The notes: generated by a model not told the origin, from the letters alone. A stretch of 64,000 bases of DNA from Phytohabitans rumicis (GCF_011764445.1 NZ_BLPG01000002.1:372001-436000); one strand, 5' to 3'; positions 1 through 9,104 are shown, counted from the first letter of the stretch. Made by a program: numbers and translations.

Positions 1-2
1 TG

Positions 3-632
3 GCCCGGGGATCGCTGATCGTGCCCGGTGACGCGGCCGCGACGGCCGACGCGATCGCCGACGGCGAGTCGCTGTGGCGGTGGGGCCTGGCGGTCCACCT
101 GGTTTACCTGATACCCGCGGTCGTGGTGAACGTCCTCGTCTGCCACCTGTTCAAGCCCGTCGGGCCCACGCTGGCGCGGCTCGCGCTCGTGTTCAGCCTC
201 GTGAGCGTGACGATCGAGGGCGCGAGCCTGCTCCAGCTGTACGTCCCGCTGCTGATGCTCGAGGAGGGCGACGCACTCGCCGCGCTGGACGACCCGCAGC
301 GGCAGGCGCTGTCCTATCTGGCCGTACGGCTGTTCTCCGCCGGCTTCGGCCTCGCGCTGGCCTTCTTCGCGGGTTTCTGCGCGCTGATCGGCGTGCTGAT
401 CCTGCGTTCCCAGCTCGTCCCGCGGGTCATCGGCGCGTTGATGGTCGCGGCGGGCGGGTGCTACTTCCTCAACACCCTCGCGCTGGTCGTCTCCCCCAGG
501 CTGTCGGATCTGATCTTCCCGGCCATCCTGCTGCCCTGCCTGTTGGGCGAGCTGTCCCTGGCGCTGTGGTTCGTGGTCAAGGGCGTGCGGACGAATCTCG
601 TCGCGGGCCGCGGGCCGGCTCACGCACCATGA
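3..632 (+). CDS. DUF4386 family membrane protein, 5' end outside the window
   Basis: The reading frame is open from base 3 with no stop before it, so the start lies upstream of the window; a GTG at 21 is only an internal codon. The product has at least five hydrophobic segments (for example VHLVYLIPAVVVNVLVCHLF and the stretch around GFGLALAFFAGFCALIGVLI) separated by short loops, with a loop rich in acidic residues after LLMLEEGDAL. This layout and the final segment match DUF4386 integral membrane proteins, which have no established biochemical role. Its 3' end overlaps the converging acetyltransferase remnant by about 56 bp. Confidence 0.75.
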   Translation, partial: ARGSLIVPGDAAATADAIADGESLWRWGLAVHLVYLIPAVVVNVLVCHLFKPVGPTLARLALVFSLVSVTIEGASLLQLYVPLLMLEEGDALAALDDPQRQALSYLAVRLFSAGFGLALAFFAGFCALIGVLILRSQLVPRVIGALMVAAGGCYFLNTLALVVSPRLSDLIFPAILLPCLLGELSLALWFVVKGVRTNLVAGRGPAHAP

Positions 633-837
633 ACACGTCCACCGGATCCTCGGTCTCGACGGTGAATCCGTACCGCTCGTACAGCCGCCGGGCCGCACTG
701 CCCCGCAGCACGTGTTCCAGCCAGTGGGCGTCCTCCGCCGGCCGCAGCGACACGCAACCGGCGAACGCGCCGCCCACCTCGATCACCCAGGTGTGCGCCG
801 CCGCCACCGAAGCCGGTCGAATCCCCCAGTCCGCCAT
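577..837 (-). pseudogene. GNAT acetyltransferase remnant lacking the acetyl-CoA site
   Basis: An 86-residue frame from ATG 837 reads WVIEVGGAFAGCVSLRP, then HWLEH, and jumps directly to VLRGSAARRLYERYGF and DPVDVFMVRE. In GNAT enzymes the strand ending near HWLEH is followed by a segment of about 30 residues carrying the Q/R-x-x-G-x-G/A acetyl-CoA loop before the RLYERxGF motif. That segment is absent here, and the usual N-terminal 50-60 residues are also missing. The loss is in frame, so the fragment still reads through. I regard it as a non-functional remnant. It converges on the DUF4386 gene and overlaps its end. Confidence 0.6.
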
Positions 838-1052
838 GATCGCCAAACTACGCGGCCACGGTCCGGCCCGACCTGCGGGTGTTGGTGGTGAAGCAGGTGA
901 TCCGCCGCCGTCGTGGTCGCTCAGGTGCGGTCGCGTCCCCGGGGTGGGGACGTTCCCGACCGCCGATGATCCGCATCGCTGCAGCCCCGGGGTGGCCCGT
1001 GTCGGCGCGGGCATCCACGTGCTCACGAAATCTTGAGGCAACGCCGGAGGGG

Positions 1053-2324
1053 TCATTCGCGTTGGTGGTAGGTGTTGCGGCGTGGTCGGCGCTCCAAATC
1101 CACGTACGCGGGTGGGATGAACTCGGGCATCCCGTCCACGGCGATCCGAACCGTCCAATGCCCACGATGGATCAACCGATGGTGATAGCCGCACAACATG
1201 ACGCTGTTGTCCAACGTGGTGGGTCCGCCGTCGGCCCACGACACGATGTGGTGCCCGTGACACCAGCGCGGTGGCCGATCACAGCCGGGGAACGCGCACC
1301 CCTTGTCCCGCAACTCCAGCGCCCGCCGCAACGGCCCGCTGATCAACCGACGGGTACGGCCCAAGTCGAGGATCTGCCCATCGCCACCCAACACGGCCGG
1401 AATGATCTTTGCGTCACAGGCCAACCGGCGCACCTGCTCCGGACTGAGCCGCTCACCGGTGTCCAACGTGCCGACACCAAGCGCCAAGCGCAGCACATCG
1501 AACGACACCGTCACCACCACATGCGGCCGCTCCCCACCGCTCTCCGGCAAGTCCTCGGTCCGCATCGCCAGGTCGCAGATCTCGACCAACGCGTCGGCCC
1601 GGCGCTGGGCCGGGGTGCGCACATCCACGTCATGCCGCGGCGCGCACAACGGATCCAACGCCGCGTTGACGGTAGCGGCGCCGTCCTCGTCCAACCAGCC
1701 CGTCAACCGCACCCGACCGTCCCCGTGCCGGGTCAGGTGAAACGCCCGCGTCTGCCGCGCCCGCGCCTCCATCCGCTCCAACGCCTCCGCGTCAGCGGCC
1801 TCCGCAAGCTCCGGCGCCACATACGCCAGGATGCCCTCGCCGTAACGGCGCAGCGTGTTCGGCTCAAACTCGGCGGCCCGACCGATCATCGCCTTCTCCG
1901 CCTTACCCACCACCTCAGCCGGAAGACGCCGCAACGCGGCCGCGATCACCTGAGCCTGCTCGGTATTGACCAGACCGTCGGCAACCGCCTTGGCCAACAC
2001 CGGCCGCGCATCCAACGCCTGGGCCAGCTCCAGCATCCGCTTGGCCGCGTGCGGACTGACCCGCAAATGCTCACGCAGCCACGCTTTCGTGCTGGACGCG
2101 TGCCGCGTGATGGCCAGGCCCCGGCTGTCGATCTCCCGAACCAGCCGCGACTGCAACGCCGCCACCGCCTGCGTGATCGCGTGCACAGCGTCCAAACACT
2201 CGACCAGATCCTCGTCGCGCAACGACCACGTGGGTGTGCTGACGCTCGCGTCGGCCGTGGCCTTGAGCTGCGTCAACACATCCGGCATCACCCAACCATC
2301 GTCATACGCGCGTGCGAAGATCAC
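1053..2324 (-). CDS. DUF222 / HNH endonuclease domain protein (13E12-repeat family)
   Basis: This is a 423-residue protein with an N-terminal DUF222 region rich in helices (about residues 30-300) and a C-terminal HNH nuclease module. The module shows CAFPGCDRPPRWCHGHHI followed by DNSVMLCGYHHRLIH, giving the metal-binding Cys/His residues and the catalytic His-Asn-His. Families of this type are abundant and repeated in actinobacterial genomes (13E12 repeats of mycobacteria); their role is unsettled and mobile-element or DNA-repair functions have been suggested. GTG 2324 is preceded by GGATGGGACA; an in-frame ATG at 2288 is an alternative start. The 215 bp between this gene and the GNAT remnant (838-1052) hold nothing I can recognise. 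Confidence 0.85.
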   Translation of the reverse strand: MIFARAYDDGWVMPDVLTQLKATADASVSTPTWSLRDEDLVECLDAVHAITQAVAALQSRLVREIDSRGLAITRHASSTKAWLREHLRVSPHAAKRMLELAQALDARPVLAKAVADGLVNTEQAQVIAAALRRLPAEVVGKAEKAMIGRAAEFEPNTLRRYGEGILAYVAPELAEAADAEALERMEARARQTRAFHLTRHGDGRVRLTGWLDEDGAATVNAALDPLCAPRHDVDVRTPAQRRADALVEICDLAMRTEDLPESGGERPHVVVTVSFDVLRLALGVGTLDTGERLSPEQVRRLACDAKIIPAVLGGDGQILDLGRTRRLISGPLRRALELRDKGCAFPGCDRPPRWCHGHHIVSWADGGPTTLDNSVMLCGYHHRLIHRGHWTVRIAVDGMPEFIPPAYVDLERRPRRNTYHQRE

Positions 2325-2401
2325 TGTCCCATCCGGCGGCCAATTTGTTGATCAGGGAGCAGCTCGCGCGGGTCGCCGGCGGGTCGGCGAGGATTCTGGG
2401 A

Positions 2402-2791
2402 TCAGGGAGTTGACGCGTTGACGGCTGGATGGCTGGTGTCGCCGACTAGCACGGCGTCGACTTTGCGGGTGAACGCCACCAGCTTGTCCGGGCCGATCCC
2501 AACCGCCAGGTCGAGGGCGGGCCCGACCGCCGTGCACCACGCCTCGTAGTCGCGAAGGAACGCCCGGAACTCCGCCACCCGCGCGTCGTCCAGCAGGTAC
2601 TCGTCCGCGCGCAGGTCGCTGCAGCCGTTGCCCTGCGCTCCCGTCGCGTCGAGCCAGAACGCCTGCCAGTCGCGTAGCCAGGCCACCTGCCGGTACCGAG
2701 GCTCGGCCTCGACGTACATGGCGGCGAGCGCCATGAAGTGATCCTGCTCGACGTCGTGGGCGTGCGCCCAGTGGCCGCGGAAGACAAACAT
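2402..2791 (-). CDS. Conserved hypothetical protein
   Basis: A 129-residue soluble acidic protein reads from ATG 2791 (MFVFRGHWAHAHDVEQDHF). It is rich in Trp and Asp (YRQVAWLRDWQAFWLDATG, DYEAWCTAVGPALDLAVG) and has no signal peptide or membrane segment. Codon use is typical for the window, so it is likely a true gene. An upstream in-frame extension to 2875 has an Arg-rich composition unlike a real N terminus. I do not recognise the family. It ends 77 bp from the start of the DUF222/HNH gene and may share its transcript. Confidence 0.55.
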   Translation of the reverse strand: MFVFRGHWAHAHDVEQDHFMALAAMYVEAEPRYRQVAWLRDWQAFWLDATGAQGNGCSDLRADEYLLDDARVAEFRAFLRDYEAWCTAVGPALDLAVGIGPDKLVAFTRKVDAVLVGDTSHPAVNASTP

Positions 2792-3200
2792 GGACCAGCT
2801 GATCGCGGCCCTCCCTGCACGTGATGGAAAGATCGCGGCACGGCTTCGCCGCCTCAACCCGAGAAGCTGCCGCAACCCGAGGACCTGACGTCACTGGTCC
2901 TGCTGACCGACTCTATAGAGCGTTCGGAGTTGGGGTGGCTTCGGTCTCTGCGGCCTCCGACTGCCGATTGAAGATGGAGATTTGAGCTACCGCGAGGTCC
3001 GTCGCGGTCCGAGCCGTTGCTCCCGCGGCCGCACCCTCCGCGGTTCACGACCCACGTACCCCCGGGCGGGCTTGTCTCGCGGACCCGGCAGCGTAGGTCG
3101 GGGATCTCGGCTCGCTCCGCGAGCCGCCGACCTGCGCGGTGCCCGCGGGAGCATCCGGCCCGCAGGTGACACGGACCGGGGTAAATCTGCCTGAGAATCG
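2792..3200. other. Intergenic stretch without a supported gene
   Basis: This 409-bp stretch separates the hypothetical gene from the DapA-like gene. Open frames here are Arg/Pro-rich shadows with no family features. The only clear structure is the hairpin at 3095-3133. Confidence 0.5.
3095..3133 (-). terminator. Bulged hairpin downstream of the DapA-like gene
   Basis: An outer 7-bp stem (AGGTCGG with CCGACCT) and an inner 7-bp stem (CGGCTCG with CGAGCCG) are stacked, with a 6-nt one-sided bulge and a 5-nt loop. It lies about 70 bp past the stop of the minus-strand DapA-like gene. There is no T-run, as is common in high-GC actinomycetes. A terminator role is inferred. Confidence 0.4.
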
Positions 3201-4085
3201 CTACGACGCACCGGACCGCGGGTGGGGCGACGACGCGAGCTGAAGCGCCGTCCGTACCAGCTCGGGGTCGGCGGGCAGGAGCGGGAGGCGTACCGATGGG
3301 GTCGGGATGCGGCCGTGCGCGTGCAGGACGGCCTTGATGACGGTGGGGTTGGGCGCGGCGAACAGGGCGCCGGACAGGGTGGCGAGGCGGCCGCCGAGGG
3401 TTCGCGCGGTGGTGGTGTCGCCGGCCCGCCATGCCGCCGCCAGGTCGACGAAGGCGGCCGTGTCGACGTGCGCCGAGGCGAGGATGCCGCCGTGCGCGCC
3501 GAGCGCCAGCAGCGGGGAGATGAACGCGTCGTCGCCGCCCAGCACGGCGAGGCCGGCCGGCGGGTCGGCGAGCAGCCGCACGGCGGTGGCGTCGATGCCG
3601 CCGGTGGCGTACTTGATGCCGGCCACGCCGGGCAGCTCGGCCAGTCGGCGGATGCTGCCGGCGGACAGTTCCTGCCCGGTGCGGTACGGGACGTGGTAGA
3701 CGACGAGCGGGACCGGGCTGGCCGCGGTGAGCGCGGTGAAGTGCGCGATCACGCCCGCTTCGCCGGGGCGTAGGAAGGGTGGCACCAGGCTGAGCGCGGC
3801 CACCACCTCGGGCCTGCCGGCCAGCGCGGCGACGGCGTCGGCGGAGCTGGCGCCGACCACGAGCGGGGCCGACCGGTCGCGGCACACCTGCGCGATCGTG
3901 TCGAGGGCGGCGCGCTGCTCCGCGACGGTCAGCGACGCCGGTTCCGCGGTGGTGCCGAGCGCCACGATGCCCGCCGCGCCGGCGTCCAGCACGTCGTTTG
4001 CCAGGGTGCGCAGCGCGTCGAGGGCGACGGCGCCGGCATCGTCGAACGGGGTGATCAGGGGCACGTACACACCGGAGAGCGTCAT
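3201..4085 (-). CDS. Dihydrodipicolinate synthase / N-acetylneuraminate lyase family aldolase
   Basis: This 294-residue TIM-barrel aldolase belongs to the DapA/NanA superfamily, whose members form a Schiff base between an active-site lysine and a 2-oxo acid, usually pyruvate. Visible motifs are ITPF near residue 11, GTTAE at 44-48 (usual form GTTGE), YHVPYRTG at 130-137 with the proton-relay Tyr130, and GIKYA with the Schiff-base Lys158. The substrate cannot be read from the motifs: many members that lie away from lysine genes act in sugar-acid catabolism. It diverges from a LysR-type gene 71 bp away, the usual layout for a regulator and its target, and so is probably controlled by it. Confidence 0.85.
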   Translation of the reverse strand: MTLSGVYVPLITPFDDAGAVALDALRTLANDVLDAGAAGIVALGTTAEPASLTVAEQRAALDTIAQVCRDRSAPLVVGASSADAVAALAGRPEVVAALSLVPPFLRPGEAGVIAHFTALTAASPVPLVVYHVPYRTGQELSAGSIRRLAELPGVAGIKYATGGIDATAVRLLADPPAGLAVLGGDDAFISPLLALGAHGGILASAHVDTAAFVDLAAAWRAGDTTTARTLGGRLATLSGALFAAPNPTVIKAVLHAHGRIPTPSVRLPLLPADPELVRTALQLASSPHPRSGAS

Positions 4086-4124
4086 AGAACGCAGCGTCCG
4101 GCACCCGAACGGTTAGATCCAGTT

Positions 4125-4151
4125 CAGCTTGCTCACGGTAAACGTAAGCTG
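4125..4151. promoter_or_regulatory. Candidate LysR operator between divergent genes
   Basis: The inverted repeat CAGCTT-N15-AAGCTG lies in the 71-bp gap between the DapA-like gene and the LysR gene, just ahead of the LysR ATG. The gap is locally AT-richer than its surroundings. LysR regulators typically bind interrupted dyads in such divergent promoters; assignment to this regulator is inference. Confidence 0.5.
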
Positions 4152-4156
4152 GCCTA

Positions 4157-5041
4157 ATGCTTGACGTGCGCCGGCTGCGGCTGCTGTGTGACCTGTCCCG
4201 CCTCGGCACGATCGCCGCCGTGGCCCAGGCGCACACGTACACGCCGTCGGCCGTCTCCCAGCAACTGTCCATATTGGAACGCGAGGTCGGCGTACCCCTG
4301 CTGGAACGCGCGGGCCGGCGGGTGGTCCTGACCGGGGCCGGGCGGGTCCTGGTGCGGCACGCCGAGACGGTGCTCGCGGCCCTGGAGCGCACGACGGCCG
4401 CGGTCGCCGCGCTGGCGGCGGGGGTGTCCGGTCCGCTGCGCATCGGCGCGTTCCCCACCGCGGTTCGCACGCTGCTGCCGGCGACGCTGGTCGCGCTGGG
4501 ACGCGAGCATCCGGGGCTGGAGCTGCTGGTCACCGAGCTGGATCCGGTGGCGGTGCCGGCCGCGCTGCGCGAGCGCCGCCTCGACGTCGGGCTGCTGCAC
4601 GACTACGACGCCGTCCCGGTGGAGCCGGATCCGGCACTGGACACCGTGCCGCTGCTGGACGAGACGGTCTTCCTGGCGATGCCGGCGGGGCAGGGCGACG
4701 GCGGGCTGGCCGCCGCGAAAGACGCCAGCTGGATCATGGCCACGCCCGGCACGCTCTGCCACACCGCGACGCTGCAGGTCTGCCGCGCCGCCGGCTACAC
4801 CCCGCGGGTACGCCACCACGCCGACGACTTCGCCACCGTCCTCGCCCTGGTGGCGGCCGACCAGGGAGTATCTCTGGTGCCGCAGCTCGCCGCCGCCCAG
4901 CCGCCCGCCGGGGTACGGCTCGTGCCGCTCCCGACCCGCCGGCGTACCCGCGTCGCGTACCGGCGGGGCGCGGCCCGGCACCCGGCCGTCGCCGCGTTCG
5001 TCACGGCGATGCACGCCGCCGCGGGCGCGGTCCGGTCGTGA
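4157..5041 (+). CDS. LysR family transcriptional regulator
   Basis: This 294-residue protein has an N-terminal winged helix-turn-helix (MLDVRRLRLLCDLSRLGTIA, then TPSAVSQQLSILEREVG at about 30-46) followed by a periplasmic-binding-type effector domain from about residue 90 (GPLRIGAFPTAVRTLLP). It fits the standard LysR length and domain order. ATG 4157 sits only a few bases past the candidate operator and lacks a clear ribosome site, so the transcript may be leaderless. The effector is probably a substrate or product of the divergent aldolase; that is inference. Confidence 0.9.
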   Translation: MLDVRRLRLLCDLSRLGTIAAVAQAHTYTPSAVSQQLSILEREVGVPLLERAGRRVVLTGAGRVLVRHAETVLAALERTTAAVAALAAGVSGPLRIGAFPTAVRTLLPATLVALGREHPGLELLVTELDPVAVPAALRERRLDVGLLHDYDAVPVEPDPALDTVPLLDETVFLAMPAGQGDGGLAAAKDASWIMATPGTLCHTATLQVCRAAGYTPRVRHHADDFATVLALVAADQGVSLVPQLAAAQPPAGVRLVPLPTRRRTRVAYRRGAARHPAVAAFVTAMHAAAGAVRS

Positions 5042-5075
5042 GGCGCCGCTGGACCGGTGTCCATAAGATCGACTG

Positions 5076-5630
5076 GTGCACCGGCCAGCAGTTCCCCTCA
5101 CCACCGCCCGCCTGCTCCTGCGCCCGTTCACCGCGGCGGACGTGGACGACGTCTGGGCCTACCAGCGCCTGCCGGAGGTGGCCCGCTTCCTGCTGTGGGA
5201 GCCGCGGAACCGGGAGCAGACCCGGGCGGCGGTGCGCCAGATGGCCACCGAGACCGGCCTGGCCCGCGAGGGCGACTGCCTCAGCCTGGCCGCCGTCTGG
5301 CCCGAGGCCGGCCACGTGGTGGGCCAGGTCGAGCTGGTGTGGCGCAGCGAGCTCAGCCGGCAGGGCGAGGTCGGATACGTCTTCCACCCCGGGTACCAGG
5401 GCAAGGGGCTGGCGACCGAGGCCGCCCGCGCGGTGCTGCGGTGGGGCTTCGAGGAGGTCGGCCTGCACCGGATCGTCGGCCGCTGCCACGCCCGCAACAC
5501 CGCCTCCGCCGCCCTCCTGGAACGGCTGGGCATGCGCCGCGAGGCGCACTTCGTGGACAGCGCGCTCGTCAAGGGCGCCTGGCGCGGGGAGTACGTCTAC
5601 GCGATGCTGCACCGCGAGTGGCGCGGGTAG
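5076..5630 (+). CDS. GNAT family N-acetyltransferase (RimJ/RimL-like)
   Basis: This 184-residue acetyltransferase has the RimJ/RimL-type pattern TTARLLLRPFTAADVDDVW at the N terminus, EVGYVFHPGYQGKGLATEA (motif A, Q-G-K-G-L-A) near residues 105-123, and ARNTASAALLERLGMRREA in the C-terminal part. It would transfer acetyl from acetyl-CoA to a primary amine, either a protein N terminus or a small molecule. The start is GTG 5076, 34 bp after the LysR stop, so it may be co-transcribed with that gene. It converges on the FAD oxidoreductase gene with an 8-bp gap and no visible terminator. Confidence 0.88.
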   Translation: MHRPAVPLTTARLLLRPFTAADVDDVWAYQRLPEVARFLLWEPRNREQTRAAVRQMATETGLAREGDCLSLAAVWPEAGHVVGQVELVWRSELSRQGEVGYVFHPGYQGKGLATEAARAVLRWGFEEVGLHRIVGRCHARNTASAALLERLGMRREAHFVDSALVKGAWRGEYVYAMLHREWRG

Positions 5631-5638
5631 CAGCCGGC

Positions 5639-7240
5639 TCAGTACCCCTTGACCTCCGGCCAGGCCAGCTCGACGCCGTCGCGTACCAGCTCGTCCTGGA
5701 ACGCCCGGAGCCGGCCTTCGGCGGCGTGCACCTGGTGCGGCTCGGTGCCGTTGTCCAGGCAGTGCGCGGCGAGCGCGCCGGCGACCTCGCCGACGTTCCA
5801 CTCCACCGGGTGCAGCCGGTAGCAGCCGTTGGTGATATGGGTGGTGCCGATGTTCTTGCCGGCCGGCAGCAGGTTGCGCAGCCGCACCGGGATCAGCGCG
5901 CCGAGCGGGATCTGGAACGGGCAGCTCGCCACGTCGATGTAGGTGTCGCCGCCGGTCGACGGGTGCAGGTCGACGCGGTACATGCCGACGCCGATCGAGT
6001 CCGGGTACGCCACCGCGCCGCGGGTGCCCCGGACGGCGAACGACAGGTCCTGCTCGACCACCGTACGCTGGGCCTGGATGCGCCGGGACTCGCGGATGTA
6101 CGGCGCCTTGGCCAGGCCGTCCGCGGTGCCCATCACGTCGCCGCGCAGCCGCAGCCCGGGCCAGCCGGTGCCGCCGTCCGGGCGGGGCGCCTCGGTCTGT
6201 AGCCAGTAGAGCATGCTCAGGCTCAGCTCCCGGGCGCCGTCGAGGTGCTTGGCCCGCTCCTCCTCGCTGACCCCGATGAGGGGGCCGGGCAGGTAGTCGA
6301 TCATCGGCCAGTTGACGATGGTGATGTCGCTGGCCGCGAAGCCGGGGCGCAGCACGGCCCGGGACAGGATCCGCCGGAAGATCCACAGGTCCTTGTCGCC
6401 GGCGTCCTTGCTCTGGTCGGCGACCACCGGCCCGGTGTCGGCGTTGGGCACGAAGGTGCGCCGGACCGGCTGCAGCGTGCGCGGGTCGGGGGCGGTCAGG
6501 CTGAGCAGCCGGTCAGGCCACTGTGGTGGCTGGTAGCGCGCCCACGCGGAGTAGCCCGGCGGCCGGGCGATGGTGTGGTCCTCGCCGGCCCGGTGGTCGA
6601 CCGCGAAGACCCAGGAGAACGCCTGCATGTTGTCCGGCTGGGCCGCGTCCGGCGCGCTGGGCTCGCCGGTCTGCGTACGGGACTCGAAGCCGGTGACGTG
6701 CTCGACGCCGGCCAGCGGGAGCAGGTCGCCCAGCTCGGTGGCGTCGATGACGTACGGCGCGGTCAGTTCGACGGTCTGCCCGGCGGCGTCCGCGACGGTG
6801 ACGCCGGTGATCCGGTCACCGTCCACAGTGGCGCCGACCGGCCGGTGTCCATACAGGACACGTAGCTGCCCGGCGGCCAGGTACGGCCCGAGCATGGCGT
6901 GCAGCACCGCGGCGCCGATCCGGGGCTCGTGGCAGAGCCGGCTCACCCGCCCCTGTCCCGGGTTGAGGTCCGGCCGGGCGCGGGCCTCGTCGGTGAGCGG
7001 GTACCAGGTGCGGTAGTAGTCGCGGATCGCGTCGCGCAGGGCGCGGTAGCTGCGGGTACAACCGAACTGCTCGATCCACGGGTGTTCGTCCGGCGGGACG
7101 CCCTGGCTGGTCAGCTGGCCGCCGAGCCAGTCGGTCTCCTCGGTCACCAGCACGGACCGGCCGCGCCGCAGCGCCGCCAGCGCGGCCGCGGCACCGCCCA
7201 GGCCGCCGCCGACCACGAGCACCTCGGTGGATGTCTTCAC
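5639..7240 (-). CDS. FAD-dependent oxidoreductase (FAD_oxidored family)
   Basis: This 533-residue flavoprotein opens with the dinucleotide-binding fold VLVVGGGLGGAAAALAALRR (residues 8-27) and continues ETDWLGGQLTSQG. Near the C terminus it shows LLPAGKNIGTTHITNG, a late motif of this family (PF12831). The substrate is unknown. Relatives are often found in polysaccharide-use loci, which fits its place as the last gene of the lacI-to-importer operon, 3 bp after the ABC ATPase. No signal peptide is present, so it acts in the cytosol, probably on an imported sugar or its derivative. Confidence 0.85.
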   Translation of the reverse strand: MKTSTEVLVVGGGLGGAAAALAALRRGRSVLVTEETDWLGGQLTSQGVPPDEHPWIEQFGCTRSYRALRDAIRDYYRTWYPLTDEARARPDLNPGQGRVSRLCHEPRIGAAVLHAMLGPYLAAGQLRVLYGHRPVGATVDGDRITGVTVADAAGQTVELTAPYVIDATELGDLLPLAGVEHVTGFESRTQTGEPSAPDAAQPDNMQAFSWVFAVDHRAGEDHTIARPPGYSAWARYQPPQWPDRLLSLTAPDPRTLQPVRRTFVPNADTGPVVADQSKDAGDKDLWIFRRILSRAVLRPGFAASDITIVNWPMIDYLPGPLIGVSEEERAKHLDGARELSLSMLYWLQTEAPRPDGGTGWPGLRLRGDVMGTADGLAKAPYIRESRRIQAQRTVVEQDLSFAVRGTRGAVAYPDSIGVGMYRVDLHPSTGGDTYIDVASCPFQIPLGALIPVRLRNLLPAGKNIGTTHITNGCYRLHPVEWNVGEVAGALAAHCLDNGTEPHQVHAAEGRLRAFQDELVRDGVELAWPEVKGY

Positions 7241-7243
7241 GGG

Positions 7244-8020
7244 CTACCTCTCTGCCATGTCGGTGTTCAGCTCCAGGGCCGCGTCGAGCAGGCTCCGGGT
7301 GTACTCGTGTTGGGGCGAGCCGAGGACGGCGGTGGCCGGCCCCTGTTCCACCAGCACGCCGCGGCGCATGACGGCGATCCGGTCCGCGATCTGGTGCACC
7401 ACCCCGAGGTCGTGGGAGATGAACAGCATCGCCAGGTGGTGGCGCTCGCGCAGGTCGACCAGCAGGCGCAGGATCTGCGCCTGGACCGACACGTCGAGCG
7501 CGGAAACGGCCTCGTCGCACACCAGCAGCCGCGGCTTGACGGCCAGCGCGCGGGCGATGCTGACCCGCTGGCACTGCCCGCCGGACAGCTCGTCCGCGCG
7601 CTGCCCGGCCACGCTCGCGTCCAGGCCGACGTCGTCGAGCAGCCGGTGCAGCGCCGTGGTGCGGTCGCCGGCCGGGGCCGAACTCGGGTGGGTACGCCAC
7701 GCCTCGTTGACGATCGTGGCGACGGTCATCAGCGGGTTGAGGGACGAGCGCGGGTCCTGGAACACCATCTGCACCGCACGCTGCTGGACCGCCGGGCGCC
7801 GGCCGACCGGCCCGAGGCGTACCCCGTCGAGGGTGACGGCGCCGGCGTCCGGCCGGACCAGGCCGACGACCGCGCGCGCGACGGTGGTCTTGCCCGATCC
7901 TGACTCGCCCACCAGCCCGACCGTCTCGTCGGCGGCCACGGCGAGGCTGACGTTGTCGACTGCGACGAACCGGGAGCGGCGCCGTCCAAACGCGACGGTG
8001 AGGTCGCGGACCTCAAGCAT
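7244..8020 (-). CDS. Peptide/oligosaccharide ABC importer ATPase (DppF-like)
   Basis: This 258-residue ATPase of the peptide/opine/nickel class drives import with its partner ATPase. Walker A is [16 protein letters not shown] (about 36-51), the signature is LSGGQCQR, and Walker B is [12 protein letters not shown], followed by the H-loop region [10 protein letters not shown]. It starts at ATG 8020, overlapping the stop of the partner ATPase by 8 bp, so translation is probably coupled. In this locus the ligand is probably an oligosaccharide or glycoconjugate fragment rather than a peptide; that is inference from the flanking glycosidases. Confidence 0.9.
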   Translation of the reverse strand: MLEVRDLTVAFGRRRSRFVAVDNVSLAVAADETVGLVGESGSGKTTVARAVVGLVRPDAGAVTLDGVRLGPVGRRPAVQQRAVQMVFQDPRSSLNPLMTVATIVNEAWRTHPSSAPAGDRTTALHRLLDDVGLDASVAGQRADELSGGQCQRVSIARALAVKPRLLVCDEAVSALDVSVQAQILRLLVDLRERHHLAMLFISHDLGVVHQIADRIAVMRRGVLVEQGPATAVLGSPQHEYTRSLLDAALELNTDMAER

Positions 8021-9104
8021 GTGACACCTCTTCGGCGAAGTGGCAGGCGCTCCACCGGCCGGGCGCGACCTGCCGGGCCTGCGGCTGCTCGGTGCGGCAC
8101 CGGTCGCGGGCCAGCGGGCAGCGCGGGTGGAACGCGCATCCGGGCGGCCGGCGCGCCGGGGTGGCCGGCGTGCCCGGGAGCGGATGCGCGAGGGCGGTCC
8201 GGGTCCGCACCGCCGGCACGCTGTCGACCAGCGCCCGGGTGTACGGGTGGGCCGGCCGGCTCAGCACGGCGGGGGTGGGCCCGCGCTCGGCGACCCGGCC
8301 GGCGTACATGACGACGACCTGGTGCGCGACGTGCGCGACCACCCGCAGGTCATGGCTGACCAGCAGCATCGCCAGCCCTTCGTCCTGCTGGATCGAGCGC
8401 AGCAGCCGCAGGATCCGCGCCTGCACGGTGACGTCCAGGGCGGTGGTCGGCTCGTCGGCGAGCAGCAGCGCCGGGCTGCCGGCCAGGGCCAGGGCGATCA
8501 TCGCCCGCTGCCGCATCCCGCCCGAGAACTCGTGCGGGTAGTCGCCGGCCCGGCGCTCCGGCTCCGGGATGCCGACCCGGTCGAGCAGTTCGAGGACCCG
8601 GCGGCGTACCTCGGCGCGGGGCCGGCCGGCGCGGCGGAGGATCTCCCCCACCTGCCGGCCGATCCGCTGGGTCGGGTTGAGGGCGGCGAGCGGGTCCTGG
8701 AAGATCATCGCGATCTCCCGGCCGCGCAGCCGCCGGCGCCGCGCGGCGCCGGCCGGCAGCAGGTCCTCGCCCCGCCAGCGCAGCGCGCCCGCGGTACCGG
8801 CGCCGGCGGGGAGCAGGCCGATGATCGCGTTCGCCGTCATCGTCTTGCCGCTGCCTGACTCGCCGATCAGCCCGACGGTGGTCGCCGGCGGGATGTCGAA
8901 CGACACCCCGTCGACGACCCGGACCGGTCCCGCCGGGCTGCGCTGGCTGGCTCGCTTCGGCCCCGGGAGTGGCCAGCGACGGCCATCCTCGTCGCTACGC
9001 TCCTCGGACTGGACGCCGCTGCCCCCGGGGCCGGGCAGGTCGACGACCAGCCCGTCCACGGCCAGCAGGTGGTCCACCGACACCGGCGTCTTCGTGGAGA
9101 TCAA
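8013..9104 (-). CDS. Peptide/oligosaccharide ABC importer ATPase (DppD-like) with in-frame insert
   Basis: This is the second importer ATPase. Walker A is [16 protein letters not shown], the signature is [15 protein letters not shown], Walker B is [12 protein letters not shown], and the C-terminal Cys-rich loop [14 protein letters not shown] is typical of DppD/OppD. The likely start is TTG 9104, overlapping the lipoprotein stop (TTGA); GTG 9083 is an alternative. Between the first strand ([15 protein letters not shown]) and [12 protein letters not shown], where family members have only a few residues, about 28 extra charged residues ([13 protein letters not shown] and so on) are encoded by a palindromic stretch described separately. 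The core ATPase motifs are intact. Confidence 0.88.
   Translation of the reverse strand: MISTKTPVSVDHLLAVDGLVVDLPGPGGSGVQSEERSDEDGRRWPLPGPKRASQRSPAGPVRVVDGVSFDIPPATTVGLIGESGSGKTMTANAIIGLLPAGAGTAGALRWRGEDLLPAGAARRRRLRGREIAMIFQDPLAALNPTQRIGRQVGEILRRAGRPRAEVRRRVLELLDRVGIPEPERRAGDYPHEFSGGMRQRAMIALALAGSPALLLADEPTTALDVTVQARILRLLRSIQQDEGLAMLLVSHDLRVVAHVAHQVVVMYAGRVAERGPTPAVLSRPAHPYTRALVDSVPAVRTRTALAHPLPGTPATPARRPPGCAFHPRCPLARDRCRTEQPQARQVAPGRWSACHFAEEVSHA
8941..9014. repeat. REP-like palindromic insert within the DppD-like gene
   Basis: The stretch carries CGCTGGC and GCCAGCG as a 7-bp inverted pair around a GGCCCCGGGAG-type centre, then a second block TCGTCGCTACGCTCCTCG. It is read in frame as about 28 Arg/Glu/Ser-rich residues foreign to the ATPase family. 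The block resembles intergenic repeats I recall from Micromonosporaceae genomes; I see no second full copy in this window, so membership of a repeat family is inference. Confidence 0.4.
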
